A stretch of DNA of 64,000 bases from Sulfuritalea sp. (GTDB lineage: Bacteria; Pseudomonadota; Gammaproteobacteria; Burkholderiales; Rhodocyclaceae), in assembly GCA_023229545.1 (NCBI GenBank), contig JALNZB010000004.1, positions 62,001 through 126,000 of the forward strand. Direction: 5' to 3'. The translations under genes and the position numbers were made by a program. Shown here piece after piece: positions 41,463 through 50,395 of this stretch. The notes under the pieces were generated by a model that was not told the origin of the DNA, ran no database searches, and saw nothing but the letters and a program-made list of their open reading frames with translations. How positions within the stretch are numbered: the first letter of the stretch is position 1; every line of letters starts with the position of its first letter.

Positions 41463-41484
41463 GTACCAACGCTATTGTTAGTAC
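41463..41484. promoter_or_regulatory. Inverted repeat upstream of the phosphoesterase-NTPase gene
   Basis: GTACCAAC (41463-41470) and GTTAGTAC (41477-41484) form an 8 bp inverted repeat with one mismatch. It lies about 80 bp before the gene's start and may bind a regulator. The surrounding 365 bp gap (41382-41746) also holds a perfect dispersed repeat (41620-41643) and a terminator hairpin (41702-41729). A 231-codon plus-strand frame crosses this gap, but it runs through both features and has no recognisable domain. Confidence 0.4.
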
Positions 41485-41619
41485 AATTCCGTCGGTATAT
41501 CTAGGGGTCGTTATGGTCAAGAGTGTGAGTCGAAGTACGTTCTACACTGTGGCGATCCGTTCATATTGCACTGATGCTGGCGAACGCTGGCTTTGGTCGG
41601 TAGCTAGGCACGCATCTCA

Positions 41620-41643
41620 AAAGTCGGCGCTGACGGTACGGCG
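41620..41643 (+). repeat. Dispersed repeat, perfect copy 1
   Basis: 24 bases, core GTCGGCGCTGACGGTACGGC, identical to the copies at 42866 and 45926. It is followed some 40 bases later by the short sequence CGCCGTCTTGAG, which also follows the copy at 42866 in shortened form. This copy marks the junction between the phosphoesterase-NTPase gene and the KilA-N module. Confidence 0.85.
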
Positions 41644-41701
41644 ATTTTTCCGCACACTTATGGTTCGCGAGTCATGCCGCCGTCTTGAGTGCGGGATTAG
41701 C

Positions 41702-41729
41702 AAAAAAGGATGCTGCGGCAGCCTTTTTG
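41702..41729 (-). terminator. Terminator-like hairpin homologous to the atpC terminator
   Basis: A run of A, then GG, a GCTGC-type stem with one bulge, and GCAGCCTTTTT. The sequence closely matches the terminator after atpC (46004-46029), and the match continues into the coding sequence to its right (41747 onward). It would terminate the minus-strand KilA-N/59-residue operon. Confidence 0.65.
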
Positions 41730-41746
41730 CATGGGCGACCAAATCC

Positions 41747-41926
41747 TCAGTGCTGTCGCTGCTTGCGCGAACGGTTGATCGCGGCAAGCCGGGCGATGTC
41801 GCTGTCTTTCTGCGCCAGTTGTTGCTCGAATTGTTTTCGCGTAGCCGTGATCAGAAGCGCCGCAAGAGACTCCGCCAGCGGAATCCCGGTCTTGGGGTTC
41901 GGGCGGATGATTGTCGGTTCGGTCAT
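41747..41926 (-). CDS. 59-residue protein with an atpC-derived C-terminus
   Basis: 60 codons from the ATG at 41926 (an ATGA overlap with the KilA-N stop) to the TGA at 41747. The protein is MTEPTIIRPNPKTGIPLAES followed by a helical stretch (LAALLITATRKQFEQQLAQK) and the tail IARLAAINRSRKQRQH. The tail corresponds to the atpC tail [15 protein letters not shown], and the DNA around both stop codons is nearly identical, so its 3' end derives from atpC or shares a recombination target with it. It is too short for a 60-residue cut-off. The function is unknown; translational coupling suggests it works with the KilA-N protein. Confidence 0.65.
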   Translation of the reverse strand: MTEPTIIRPNPKTGIPLAESLAALLITATRKQFEQQLAQKDSDIARLAAINRSRKQRQH

Positions 41927-42765
41927 TTCGCTATCCCTTTTTGCGTGCCGGCACCGGGCAAGCGCTTGAGCGTACCGCTCCCCAGCAGGGAATGCATCTG
42001 CGTGATGGCAATGGCGTTCAACTGTGTCAGGCGTTCCGCCGAGGACAGACGCTGGTGAATCAGCACGGCGTTGATGCTTTCGAGGTTCGACAGCACCACC
42101 AGTTGCTCCAGCATGGCGGCGTCGCGCATGTTGCCTGGCTGATCGGGATTGGCTTGCCGCCACTGGGCGGCGGTGATGCCGAAGAGGGCGACGTTGAGCA
42201 GATCGGCCTCGCTTGCATACACGGCACTGGTCTGCGCCTTGGTGAGGCGGGGCGGAATCAGGCGTTCCTTGATGGCATCGGTATGGATTTTGTAATTGAC
42301 CTTGGCCAGCGTGCGCTGGAAGCTCCATTCCAGCGAGGTGGCGCGGGATTCCTCGTCCTTGAGCCGCTGGAATTCCTTGATGAGATAGATTTTGAATTCC
42401 GCGCTGATCCACATCCCGAACTCGAACGCAATATCCTTGTGGGCATAGGTGCCGCCATATCTACCCGCTGTTGCCTGAAGGCCTATCGCATTGGTTTTTT
42501 CCACCCACTCTTTGACACTGATCTTGTAGCTGTTCAGTCCCGCCTGACTTTTAATTGTGGCGAATTCGCCATAATTAAAATCAGGGTTATAGATTGACTC
42601 CCAGATACCCAGAAACTCAACGGTGTTTCTGTTTCTCAGCCAATCGGAGATAAAGAAGTCGCCATCCTTGGCTTTCAACATGTCGGTCAGGGAAATGTAG
42701 TCCTGCCCATGTCGCGTGGCGATGGTGACTTCGGTTCCCTTTACGGAGATAACGCGGCTTTTCAT
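41923..42765 (-). CDS. KilA-N domain protein
   Basis: 280 residues. The N-terminal KilA-N domain (about 1-110) shows QDYISLTDMLKAKDGDFFIS, DWLRNRNTVEFLGIWESIYN and GRYGGTYAHKDIAFEFGMWI. This DNA-binding domain is typical of phage and plasmid proteins. The C-terminal half is helical and unassigned (RLIPPRLTKAQTSAVYASEA). Stand-alone KilA-N genes appear in prophage remnants and as anti-repressor-like or stress-response proteins. The leader upstream (42766 to about 42890) is homologous to the leader of the dinD gene, including a perfect dispersed repeat. Its stop overlaps the start of the 59-residue gene. Confidence 0.85.
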   Translation of the reverse strand: MKSRVISVKGTEVTIATRHGQDYISLTDMLKAKDGDFFISDWLRNRNTVEFLGIWESIYNPDFNYGEFATIKSQAGLNSYKISVKEWVEKTNAIGLQATAGRYGGTYAHKDIAFEFGMWISAEFKIYLIKEFQRLKDEESRATSLEWSFQRTLAKVNYKIHTDAIKERLIPPRLTKAQTSAVYASEADLLNVALFGITAAQWRQANPDQPGNMRDAAMLEQLVVLSNLESINAVLIHQRLSSAERLTQLNAIAITQMHSLLGSGTLKRLPGAGTQKGIAK

Positions 42766-42865
42766 GCTTGCGGCTCCCTTCCGTACTCGGCGGTGCGATT
42801 GCCATATGGCATCGTCAGTGTACTCGCGGCGAGGCTCACCAGGCGAGCCATTCGGTTGCCCGTCG

Positions 42866-42889
42866 AAAGTCGGCGCTGACGGTACGGCG
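42866..42889 (+). repeat. Dispersed repeat, perfect copy 2
   Basis: Identical over 24 bases to the copies at 41620 and 45926. It lies between the KilA-N module and the Fic gene. The approximately 100 bases leading from the KilA-N start to it match the region upstream of dinD, with the shared motif GAGGCTCACCAGGCGAGCCA. Confidence 0.85.
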
Positions 42890-42912
42890 TCGCCGTCTTG
42901 AGGCGGCTAAAT

Positions 42913-43977
42913 TCATTCGTACCAGACGCCCCGGCCAGCCCCGTGCTGCGTAAGTTGTCCGCGATTGACCAGGGCGCGGAAATGCTGCTTGAGTGTGTTG
43001 CGGTTGCCGCCGGTCAGCCGAATCGCATCCCCCATCGTCACGCGTCCGTGTTCGCGCGCGAACTCGACGACTTGCAGCGAGAGTTCGGGCAATGCGGCCA
43101 GCACGATTTTTTCGCGTTCCACCTTGCGATTCAGGCGTCGCACTTGCTCGGCCAGCGCACGCAGGAAGAAGACCAGCCAGGGCTGCCAGTTCGGCGATTT
43201 GGTGCGGATCGTCCCTTGCGTTTGCCGCAACGCGAGGTAGTAGGCTTCCTTGCTCTGCTCGATCACGCTTTCGAGCGAGCTGTAGGGCACATAGGCATAG
43301 CCGGCCTGTAGCAGCAGCAGCGTGGTCAGCACCCGGCTCAGACGGCCATTGCCGTCCTGAAAGGGGTGGATCTCCAGAAACACCACGACCCAGATGCCGA
43401 TCAGCAGCAGAGGGTGGAGCCGCGCGGCGGCACGCTCGTCGTTGAACCACGTGACCAGCTCGGTCATCAGGCGCGGCGTGTCGAAGGGCGTGGCGGTTTC
43501 GAACACCACGCCCAACTGTTTCCCATTCTCGTCGAAGGCGACCACGCTGTTCGTGGAGGTCTTGTAGTTGCCCCGATGCCAGGCGTCTTTCTCGCTGTAG
43601 GTCAGCAGATCGCGGTGCAGTTGCTTGATGTGGTTCTCGGTCAGCGCGATGTCCGGCCAGGACGAGAACACCAGTTCCATGACTTCGGCGTAGCCCGCCA
43701 CTTCCTGTTCGTCGCGGGTCGTGAAGGACTTGATCTGAAGATTGGATAGCAGGCGCTCGACTTCACGGTCCGACAGGCGGCTGCCCTCGATGCGGGTGGA
43801 CGAGCCGATGCTCTCGATGGTGGCAACGCGAAGCAAGGCCGAGAGCCGGTCCGGCGCCAGGGTGCCGAGCGCGCGCCAGGCTCCCTTGAACTCATCGATG
43901 CCCGCGATGAGGCTCAGGATCTCCGGGCTTATCTGGACGGCATGGGATCGGATCATGGGCGCCAATACTACACCCAT
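42913..43977 (-). CDS. Fic family protein (class II, autoinhibited)
   Basis: 354 residues. Fic proteins transfer AMP or other moieties from nucleotides to hydroxyl side chains. The catalytic motif is intact: HPFQDGNGRLSR, with the catalytic histidine at residue 204. The N-terminal inhibitory helix motif S-x3-E-G is present as STRIEG (Ser60-Glu64-Gly65), so this is a class II Fic held inactive by its own N-terminus and needs no separate antitoxin. The C-terminal part (MGDAIRLTGGNRNTLKQHFR) is a winged-helix-like DNA-binding domain, as in many proteins of this group. A later ATG at 43956 is also possible. The start lies in a 10 bp direct repeat (TACACCCATT twice). Confidence 0.9.
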   Translation of the reverse strand: MGVVLAPMIRSHAVQISPEILSLIAGIDEFKGAWRALGTLAPDRLSALLRVATIESIGSSTRIEGSRLSDREVERLLSNLQIKSFTTRDEQEVAGYAEVMELVFSSWPDIALTENHIKQLHRDLLTYSEKDAWHRGNYKTSTNSVVAFDENGKQLGVVFETATPFDTPRLMTELVTWFNDERAAARLHPLLLIGIWVVVFLEIHPFQDGNGRLSRVLTTLLLLQAGYAYVPYSSLESVIEQSKEAYYLALRQTQGTIRTKSPNWQPWLVFFLRALAEQVRRLNRKVEREKIVLAALPELSLQVVEFAREHGRVTMGDAIRLTGGNRNTLKQHFRALVNRGQLTQHGAGRGVWYE

Positions 43978-44062
43978 TTACACCCATTAGGCCAGGGCTT
44001 CTGTCTCGGGCGGAATGTCTTCTGGCGGAGTGCCGCCAATGGCAGTGAGTAGATGATCTTAC

Positions 44063-44103
44063 TTGACCAACTCACCTCAATAAGTATAATTGAAAATATA
44101 CTT
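44063..44103 (+). promoter_or_regulatory. Promoter and palindromic operator of the VapBC-type operon
   Basis: TTGACC (44063-44068), a 16-base spacer and a perfect TATAAT (44085-44090). A 7 bp inverted repeat (AAGTATA at 44082-44088 and TATACTT at 44097-44103) covers the -10 box, which fits autorepression by a ribbon-helix-helix antitoxin. A Shine-Dalgarno AAGGAG (44121-44126) precedes the ATG at 44135. Confidence 0.75.
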
Positions 44104-44134
44104 GTTTGAGTCATGTTGTTAAGGAGCTATCGCC

Positions 44135-44365
44135 ATGTCACAAATTACGCTATATCTGGACGATGCCACGCAGGCACTGGTGGAGCAGGCCGCGCAGGCC
44201 AATGGACTATCGAAAAGCCGCTGGGTGTCGGAAATGATCCGAAAATACGCGGCCCATGAATGGCCTCAGGATTGTCTGGCTTTGGCGGGGCGTTTTGCCG
44301 ACTTCCCCTTGCGCGAAGAAGGCTCGGCCTCGCAGCCAGCCGATGTGCCGCGTTTGGATTTTTGA
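44135..44365 (+). CDS. Ribbon-helix-helix antitoxin (VapB-like)
   Basis: 76 residues. The N-terminal ribbon-helix-helix pattern (SQITLYLDDATQALVEQAAQ then GLSKSRWVSEMIRKY) is followed by a flexible acidic/proline-rich tail that would wrap the toxin. It lies 9 bp before the PIN-domain toxin gene and is controlled by the overlapping promoter/palindrome at 44063-44103. Confidence 0.85.
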   Translation: MSQITLYLDDATQALVEQAAQANGLSKSRWVSEMIRKYAAHEWPQDCLALAGRFADFPLREEGSASQPADVPRLDF

Positions 44366-44374
44366 CGGCCCGCC

Positions 44375-44782
44375 ATGCTGATTCTCGACAGCAACACCAT
44401 CAGCTACTACTTTCGCGGCGACCCACAAGTTGTGCCGCGCCTGCAAGCCCTTTCCCCTGCCGATATCGGTGTGCCCGCCATTGTGGAATACGAGCTGCGT
44501 TACGGTCTTTTGCGTTTGCCGCCGGAGGCCGCCAATCCCCGTCTGGCGGCATTAGCCGCTTTGCTTCGACCGATGCAGGTTTTGCCGTTTGATTGCGAAT
44601 GCGCGGTCCATGCCGCCCGACTCCGTGCTGATCTGGAAGCCGCCGGCACACCCATCGGCCCGCACGATACGCTGATCGCCGCCACGGCATTGCGTTATCA
44701 GGCCACGCTGGTGACGCGTAATGTGCGCGAGTTTGCTCGCGTGCCGGGCTTGCAGTGGCTGAACTGGCATCAGGAGTCATGA
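44375..44782 (+). CDS. PIN-domain RNase toxin (VapC-like)
   Basis: 135 residues. The four acidic metal-binding positions of the PIN fold are identifiable: D5 in LILDSNTISYY, Glu in IVEYELRYGLL, Asp in GPHDTLIAATAL, and the C-terminal TRNVREFARVPGL segment. VapC proteins cleave tRNA or rRNA when released from the antitoxin. A 14-codon frame (ATG overlapping its stop, ATGA) follows but is too short to call. Confidence 0.9.
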   Translation: MLILDSNTISYYFRGDPQVVPRLQALSPADIGVPAIVEYELRYGLLRLPPEAANPRLAALAALLRPMQVLPFDCECAVHAARLRADLEAAGTPIGPHDTLIAATALRYQATLVTRNVREFARVPGLQWLNWHQES

Positions 44783-44938
44783 GCAACAGCACATTGGCGA
44801 CAGCTTTGCCGATGAACCTCTGAGCCAGCACGGCTTCTATTGGGATTGGCAGGTGGCCTCGCAGTGGAACCTGTGCAGGCCGAATAGTTGGTCGCGCATC
44901 CCAATAGTCGGCGCTGACGGCACGGCGCTTTTCCTCGT
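44783..44938 (+). other. Unassigned spacer between vapC-like gene and dinD
   Basis: 156 bp. One frame reads EQQHIGDSFADEPLSQHG then FYWDWQVASQWNL without a start codon, which looks like a coding remnant rather than random sequence, but I cannot name its source. The spacer also holds a near-perfect copy of the dispersed repeat (44904-44927). Confidence 0.3.
44904..44927 (+). repeat. Dispersed repeat, copy 3 (22 of 24)
   Basis: Two differences from the perfect copies. The preceding GGTCGCGCATCCCAA resembles the GGCACGCATCTCAA before the copy at 41620, so the homologous unit is longer than the 24-base core. It marks the boundary between the VapBC-type pair and dinD. Confidence 0.8.
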
Positions 44939-45826
44939 TCAGTCGGCGCGGGTCTTGTTGCCGGCGTCGCCCAGCAGGCCGCCGGCTTCCCGGTCATCCA
45001 GTTCCAGTTTCGGCGTCGCTGCCTTGAGGCGCTTCTCCACTTCCTTGATGTGTTCGGCGGGCGGAATGTCTTCGGGCGGGGTGCCGCCGATGCGCTTGAT
45101 GGCGTCGCGTACCTCCTTGCCGACCTGTTCGTGGGTCTGGATGGCCTGCGACTGGTTGCGCACTCCCTCCCGCGCCAGCTTGTCGCGGGTTTGCGTCAGG
45201 CGGAACTGGTTGGCCGCGAGTTCCGTCGCGTTCATGCGGTCGAGCAGGTTGTCTTTCTCGGGGACGGCCTTGCGTCGCTTGATGGCATCGCGCCCCAGGC
45301 CGCCATACAGGCCCTTGTAGCCGGCGTCGTGGAAGACGCCGAACATCTTGCTCTGTACTCCGGCATCCTGCGCCGCGCCGGACAGGGCCTTGAATTCCTC
45401 GGCGGTTTGCTTGCGCAGTTCCAGCCGCTCGATGTCGGCGGCGGCCTGGTCGTTCAGTTCCTGGCGGCGGGCCTGAACGGCAAAGTATTTCTGGGCCAGG
45501 GCAATTTCGGGTTTGCGCGGGTCGCCGTTTTGGGCGATGAGGTAGCAGGCGAAGCGGGAGAGGTGATAGTCCTCAACATCCCGCTGTCCGCCCTTGCCGA
45601 CTTCGATCATTTTGCCGGCGCCGGCAAAATGATAATCAGGACGGTTTCCTGATTGTTGACAAGAGCTTACGGCGCGCTCAATGGCCTGCTCGAAGCGCCG
45701 CCACTGGCTGTAGCCCAGCAGCAATTGCAGGTCGCGGGCGCTCCAGTATTCGGCGCCGTGTTCGTTGGTCTGCTTGATCGACTCAAAGGACGTGTCGCCG
45801 AGGGTCGGCAGTTGCTTGCTGTTCAT
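44939..45826 (-). CDS. dinD: DNA damage-inducible protein D homologue
   Basis: 295 residues. DinD is an SOS-regulated protein that affects RecA filaments in E. coli. The N-terminal BRO-like part (EYWSARDLQLLLGYSQWRRF, then DVEDYHLSRFACYLIAQNGD) and the later KMFGVFHDAGYKGLYGGLGR and RIGGTPPEDIPPAEHIKEVE are characteristic. I did not find an obvious LexA box in the leader. The leader is homologous to that of the KilA-N gene and ends in a perfect dispersed repeat. It lies in the accessory block, not in a conserved location. Confidence 0.88.
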   Translation of the reverse strand: MNSKQLPTLGDTSFESIKQTNEHGAEYWSARDLQLLLGYSQWRRFEQAIERAVSSCQQSGNRPDYHFAGAGKMIEVGKGGQRDVEDYHLSRFACYLIAQNGDPRKPEIALAQKYFAVQARRQELNDQAAADIERLELRKQTAEEFKALSGAAQDAGVQSKMFGVFHDAGYKGLYGGLGRDAIKRRKAVPEKDNLLDRMNATELAANQFRLTQTRDKLAREGVRNQSQAIQTHEQVGKEVRDAIKRIGGTPPEDIPPAEHIKEVEKRLKAATPKLELDDREAGGLLGDAGNKTRAD

Positions 45827-45925
45827 GGTTGCGGCTTCCTTCCGACGACGACGGCACGATTGCCAGATGACATGACAAGTTTATCCGCAGCGAGGCTCAC
45901 CAGGCGAGCCATCCGGTCGACGACC

Positions 45926-45949
45926 GAAAGTCGGCGCTGACGGTACGGC
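45926..45949 (+). repeat. Dispersed repeat, perfect copy 4
   Basis: 24 bases identical to copies 1 and 2, between dinD and the atpC terminator. With the terminator and the atpC 3' end it forms a unit of about 180 bp that recurs at 41620 to about 41800. Confidence 0.85.
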
Positions 45950-46003
45950 GATTTGGCGCTCGGCAGCGCGCGGTCTTGATGTACTCCGGAATCGGGACCA
46001 ACA

Positions 46004-46029
46004 AAAAAGGCTGCCGAAGCAGCCTTTTT
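46004..46029 (-). terminator. Terminator of the atp operon
   Basis: AAAAAGGCTGC (46004-46014), loop CGAA and GCAGCCTTTTT (46019-46029): a perfect 11 bp stem with A/T tracts on both sides, 18 bases after the atpC stop. A diverged copy lies at 41702-41729. Confidence 0.9.
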
Positions 46030-46047
46030 GCAGAGGCAGCCAAATCC

Positions 46048-46470
46048 TCAGTGGCGCTGCTTGCGCAAATGATCGATCGCGGCAAGTTGGGCGATGGCTT
46101 CGGCCAGTTCGACCTGGGCGCGGGCGTAGTCCATTTCGGAGCTGCGATTGACCATGGCTTCTTCGGCCTTCTTCTTTGCGTCCAGCGCCTTTGCCTGATC
46201 CAGATCGGCGCCGCGGATCGCGGTGTCCGCCAATACGGTCACCAGGCCCGGTTGCACTTCGAGCAAGCCACCGGCGACAAAGATCAGCTCTTCCTTGCCA
46301 TCGGGCAGCTTGACGCGAACGGCGCCTGGCCTGATGCGGGTCATCAGCGGCATATGGCCGGGCATGATGCCCAGCTCGCCCGTCTCTCCCGGCAGGACAA
46401 CGAATTCCGCCAGGCCGGAGAAAATCTGCTCTTCGGCGCTGACGACGTCCACGTGAATGGTCATGACCAT
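46048..46470 (-). CDS. atpC: ATP synthase epsilon subunit
   Basis: 140 residues. Regulatory subunit of the F1 central stalk. The N-terminal beta-sandwich shows [17 protein letters not shown] and [20 protein letters not shown]; the C-terminal helical hairpin ends in [13 protein letters not shown]. Its last 16 codons, stop and terminator are duplicated at about 41702-41800. Last gene of the atp operon. Confidence 0.97.
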   Translation of the reverse strand: MVMTIHVDVVSAEEQIFSGLAEFVVLPGETGELGIMPGHMPLMTRIRPGAVRVKLPDGKEELIFVAGGLLEVQPGLVTVLADTAIRGADLDQAKALDAKKKAEEAMVNRSSEMDYARAQVELAEAIAQLAAIDHLRKQRH

Positions 46471-46514
46471 TATTTACCCTTTTTCAAAACCGGAACCTGC
46501 CGCCGGTTTTCTGC

Positions 46515-47930
<1,416 letters not shown>

Positions 47931-47939
47931 TTAAATCCG

Positions 47940-48821
47940 TTAGCCCGCGATGGCGGCAGCGCCACCCACGATTTCTGAAATCTCTTTGGTAATCGCCGCC
48001 TGACGCGCCTTGTTGTAGATCAGTTGCAATTCCTTGATGACGTTGCCCGCATTGTCGGTTGCCGCCTTCATGGCCACCATGCGCGCCGATTGTTCGGAGG
48101 CCATGTTCTCGGCCACCGCCTGGTAAATCATGGCTTCGACATAACGCACCAGCAGTTCATCGATCACGACTTGCGCGTCGGGCTCGTAGAGATAATCCCA
48201 GCTGCGGTCGGGAGTACCCATGCGCTCGCCCGACAGCGGCAGCAGCGGCTCGATCACCGGCTCCTGCTTCATGGTATTGATGAAGCGGGTATAGGCAATA
48301 TGCACGGCATCCAGCTCGCCGGCCTGGAAGGCATCGATCATGACCTTCATCGGCCCGATCAGCTTTTCCAGGTGCGGGGTATCGCCCAGATGGGTAATCT
48401 GGGAAACGACGTTGCCGCCAAGGCGCTGCATGAAGCCGAGGCCCTTGTTGCCGATGCAGGTGACGCGAATATCGTTCGCGCCATCTTTTTCCCATTGGCG
48501 CATGGTATTCAGCGCCTGCCGCAGGATGTTGGTATTCAGGCCGCCGCAGAGACCCTTGTCGGTCGTCACCACAATCAGGCCGATACGTTTGACATCGGCT
48601 GCCTTGGTTTTGCCCAGAAAGGCGTGGCGGTACTCGGTCACGTTGGCCTGGGAAAGATTGGCCGCCAGGCGACGAATCTTTTCACTGTAGGGACGAGCCG
48701 CGCGCATCCGGTCCTGCGCCTTGCGCATCTTGGATGCGGCCACCATCTCCATGGCCTTGGTGATCTTGCGCGTGTTCTGGACGCTCTTGATCTTGCTGCG
48801 GATCTCTTGACTGCCTGCCAT
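47940..48821 (-). CDS. atpG: ATP synthase gamma subunit
   Basis: 293 residues. The rotor shaft of F1. The N-terminal helix [20 protein letters not shown] and [19 protein letters not shown], and the C-terminal [20 protein letters not shown] are the conserved coiled-coil ends. Ordinary length and position between atpA and atpD. Confidence 0.97.
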   Translation of the reverse strand: MAGSQEIRSKIKSVQNTRKITKAMEMVAASKMRKAQDRMRAARPYSEKIRRLAANLSQANVTEYRHAFLGKTKAADVKRIGLIVVTTDKGLCGGLNTNILRQALNTMRQWEKDGANDIRVTCIGNKGLGFMQRLGGNVVSQITHLGDTPHLEKLIGPMKVMIDAFQAGELDAVHIAYTRFINTMKQEPVIEPLLPLSGERMGTPDRSWDYLYEPDAQVVIDELLVRYVEAMIYQAVAENMASEQSARMVAMKAATDNAGNVIKELQLIYNKARQAAITKEISEIVGGAAAIAG

Positions 48822-48847
48822 GATCGCTTCCTGTCAGCAGTGGGCGA

Positions 48848-50389
48848 TCAGGCCCAGGACTTCTTGAACTCGGTCACCGCAGCCTTGAGTTGGGCCTCGG
48901 CGTCCTTGTCCAGATCCCTGGTGGTCTCGATCTTGGTCAGCAGATCCGCGTGCTTCTGGTGCATGTACTGGTGCAGGTCGGCCTCGAACGGCAGGATGCG
49001 CGTCACGTCGATGTCATCCATGAAGCCTTCGTTGGAAGCGTAGAGCGTGACGGCCATTTCAGCGACCGACAGCGGCGCGTATTGCAACTGCTTCATCAAC
49101 TCGGTGACGCGGCGACCGCGCTCCAGCTGCTTGCGCGTGGCTTCGTCGAGATCGGAGGCGAACTGCGCGAAGGCCGCCAGTTCGCGGTACTGGGCCAGCG
49201 CCAGACGGACGCCGCCGCCGAGCTTCTTGATGACCTTGGTTTGAGCCGCACCACCGACGCGCGACACCGAGACACCGGCGTTCATGGCCGGACGGATACC
49301 GGCGTTGAACAAGTCGGTTTCAAGGAAGATCTGGCCGTCGGTAATCGAGATCACGTTGGTCGGCACGAAGGCGGACACGTCGCCGGCCTGGGTTTCAATC
49401 ACCGGCAGCGCGGTCAACGAACCGGTCTTGCCCTTGACTTCGCCATTGGTCAGTTTTTCCACCCAGGCTTCGGAAACACGGGCGGCACGCTCAAGCAAGC
49501 GTGAGTGCAAATAGAACACGTCGCCGGGGTAGGCTTCACGACCGGGCGGACGGCGCAGCAACAGGGATATCTGGCGATAGGCCCAGGCCTGCTTGGTGAG
49601 ATCGTCATAAATGATCAGCGCATCCATGCCGCGGTCGCGGAAGTATTCGCCCATGGAGCAGCCCGTGTAGGGTGCAATGAACTGCGTCGCGGCGGAATCG
49701 GAGGCGGTCGCCGCGACCACGATGGTGTATTCCATCGCGCCGTGCTCGGTGAGTTTGCGCACTACGTTGGCGACGGTCGAAGCCTTCTGGCCGATCGCGA
49801 CGTAGATGCAGAACATGTTCTGCCCCTTCTGGTTGATGATCGCATCAACCGCTACCGCCGTCTTGCCGGTCTGGCGGTCGCCAATGATCAGCTCGCGTTG
49901 GCCGCGACCTACGGGAACCATGGAGTCGACGGCCTTGAGGCCGGTTTGTACCGGCTGCGATACCGACTTGCGCCAGATGACGCCGGGGGCGACCTTTTCG
50001 ATCTTGTCGCTGAGCTTGGCGTTGATCGGGCCCTTGCCATCGATCGGCTCGCCCAGGGCATTAACGACGCGACCGAGCAACTCGGGGCCAATCGGCACTT
50101 CGAGAATGCGACCGGTACACTTGACAGTGTCGCCTTCCGTGATGTGTTCGTAGTCACCCAGCACCACGGCGCCGACCGAGTCGCGCTCGAGGTTCAGGGC
50201 GAGGCCGAAGGTGTCGCCGGGGAATTCCAGCATTTCGCCCTGCATGACGTCGGTCAGACCATGGACGCGGCAGATGCCGTCCGTGACCGACACCACGGTG
50301 CCCTCGTTACGGGCGGTGGCGGCCAGCTGCATGCTCTGGATCCGGGTCTTGATCAGGTCGCTGATTTCAGACGGATTGAGGTTCATCAA
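48848..50389 (-). CDS. atpA: ATP synthase alpha subunit
   Basis: 513 residues. Non-catalytic nucleotide-binding subunit: Walker [21 protein letters not shown] and the selectivity region [20 protein letters not shown]. The N-terminal [19 protein letters not shown] interacts with delta. Start at 50389, although the frame has two adjacent methionines. Confidence 0.98.
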   Translation of the reverse strand: MMNLNPSEISDLIKTRIQSMQLAATARNEGTVVSVTDGICRVHGLTDVMQGEMLEFPGDTFGLALNLERDSVGAVVLGDYEHITEGDTVKCTGRILEVPIGPELLGRVVNALGEPIDGKGPINAKLSDKIEKVAPGVIWRKSVSQPVQTGLKAVDSMVPVGRGQRELIIGDRQTGKTAVAVDAIINQKGQNMFCIYVAIGQKASTVANVVRKLTEHGAMEYTIVVAATASDSAATQFIAPYTGCSMGEYFRDRGMDALIIYDDLTKQAWAYRQISLLLRRPPGREAYPGDVFYLHSRLLERAARVSEAWVEKLTNGEVKGKTGSLTALPVIETQAGDVSAFVPTNVISITDGQIFLETDLFNAGIRPAMNAGVSVSRVGGAAQTKVIKKLGGGVRLALAQYRELAAFAQFASDLDEATRKQLERGRRVTELMKQLQYAPLSVAEMAVTLYASNEGFMDDIDVTRILPFEADLHQYMHQKHADLLTKIETTRDLDKDAEAQLKAAVTEFKKSWA

Positions 50390-50395
50390 TAACTC

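Noticed and set aside
41366..42058. 231-codon plus-strand frame over the intergenic region and the KilA-N 3' end
   Set aside because: It runs through a repeat, a terminator and the opposite strand of two coupled genes; its translation has no domain.
41620..45949. Classical integron attC sites at the module boundaries
   Set aside because: The repeats are short, not imperfect palindromes of attC type, lack the GTTRRRY core, and no integron integrase is visible.
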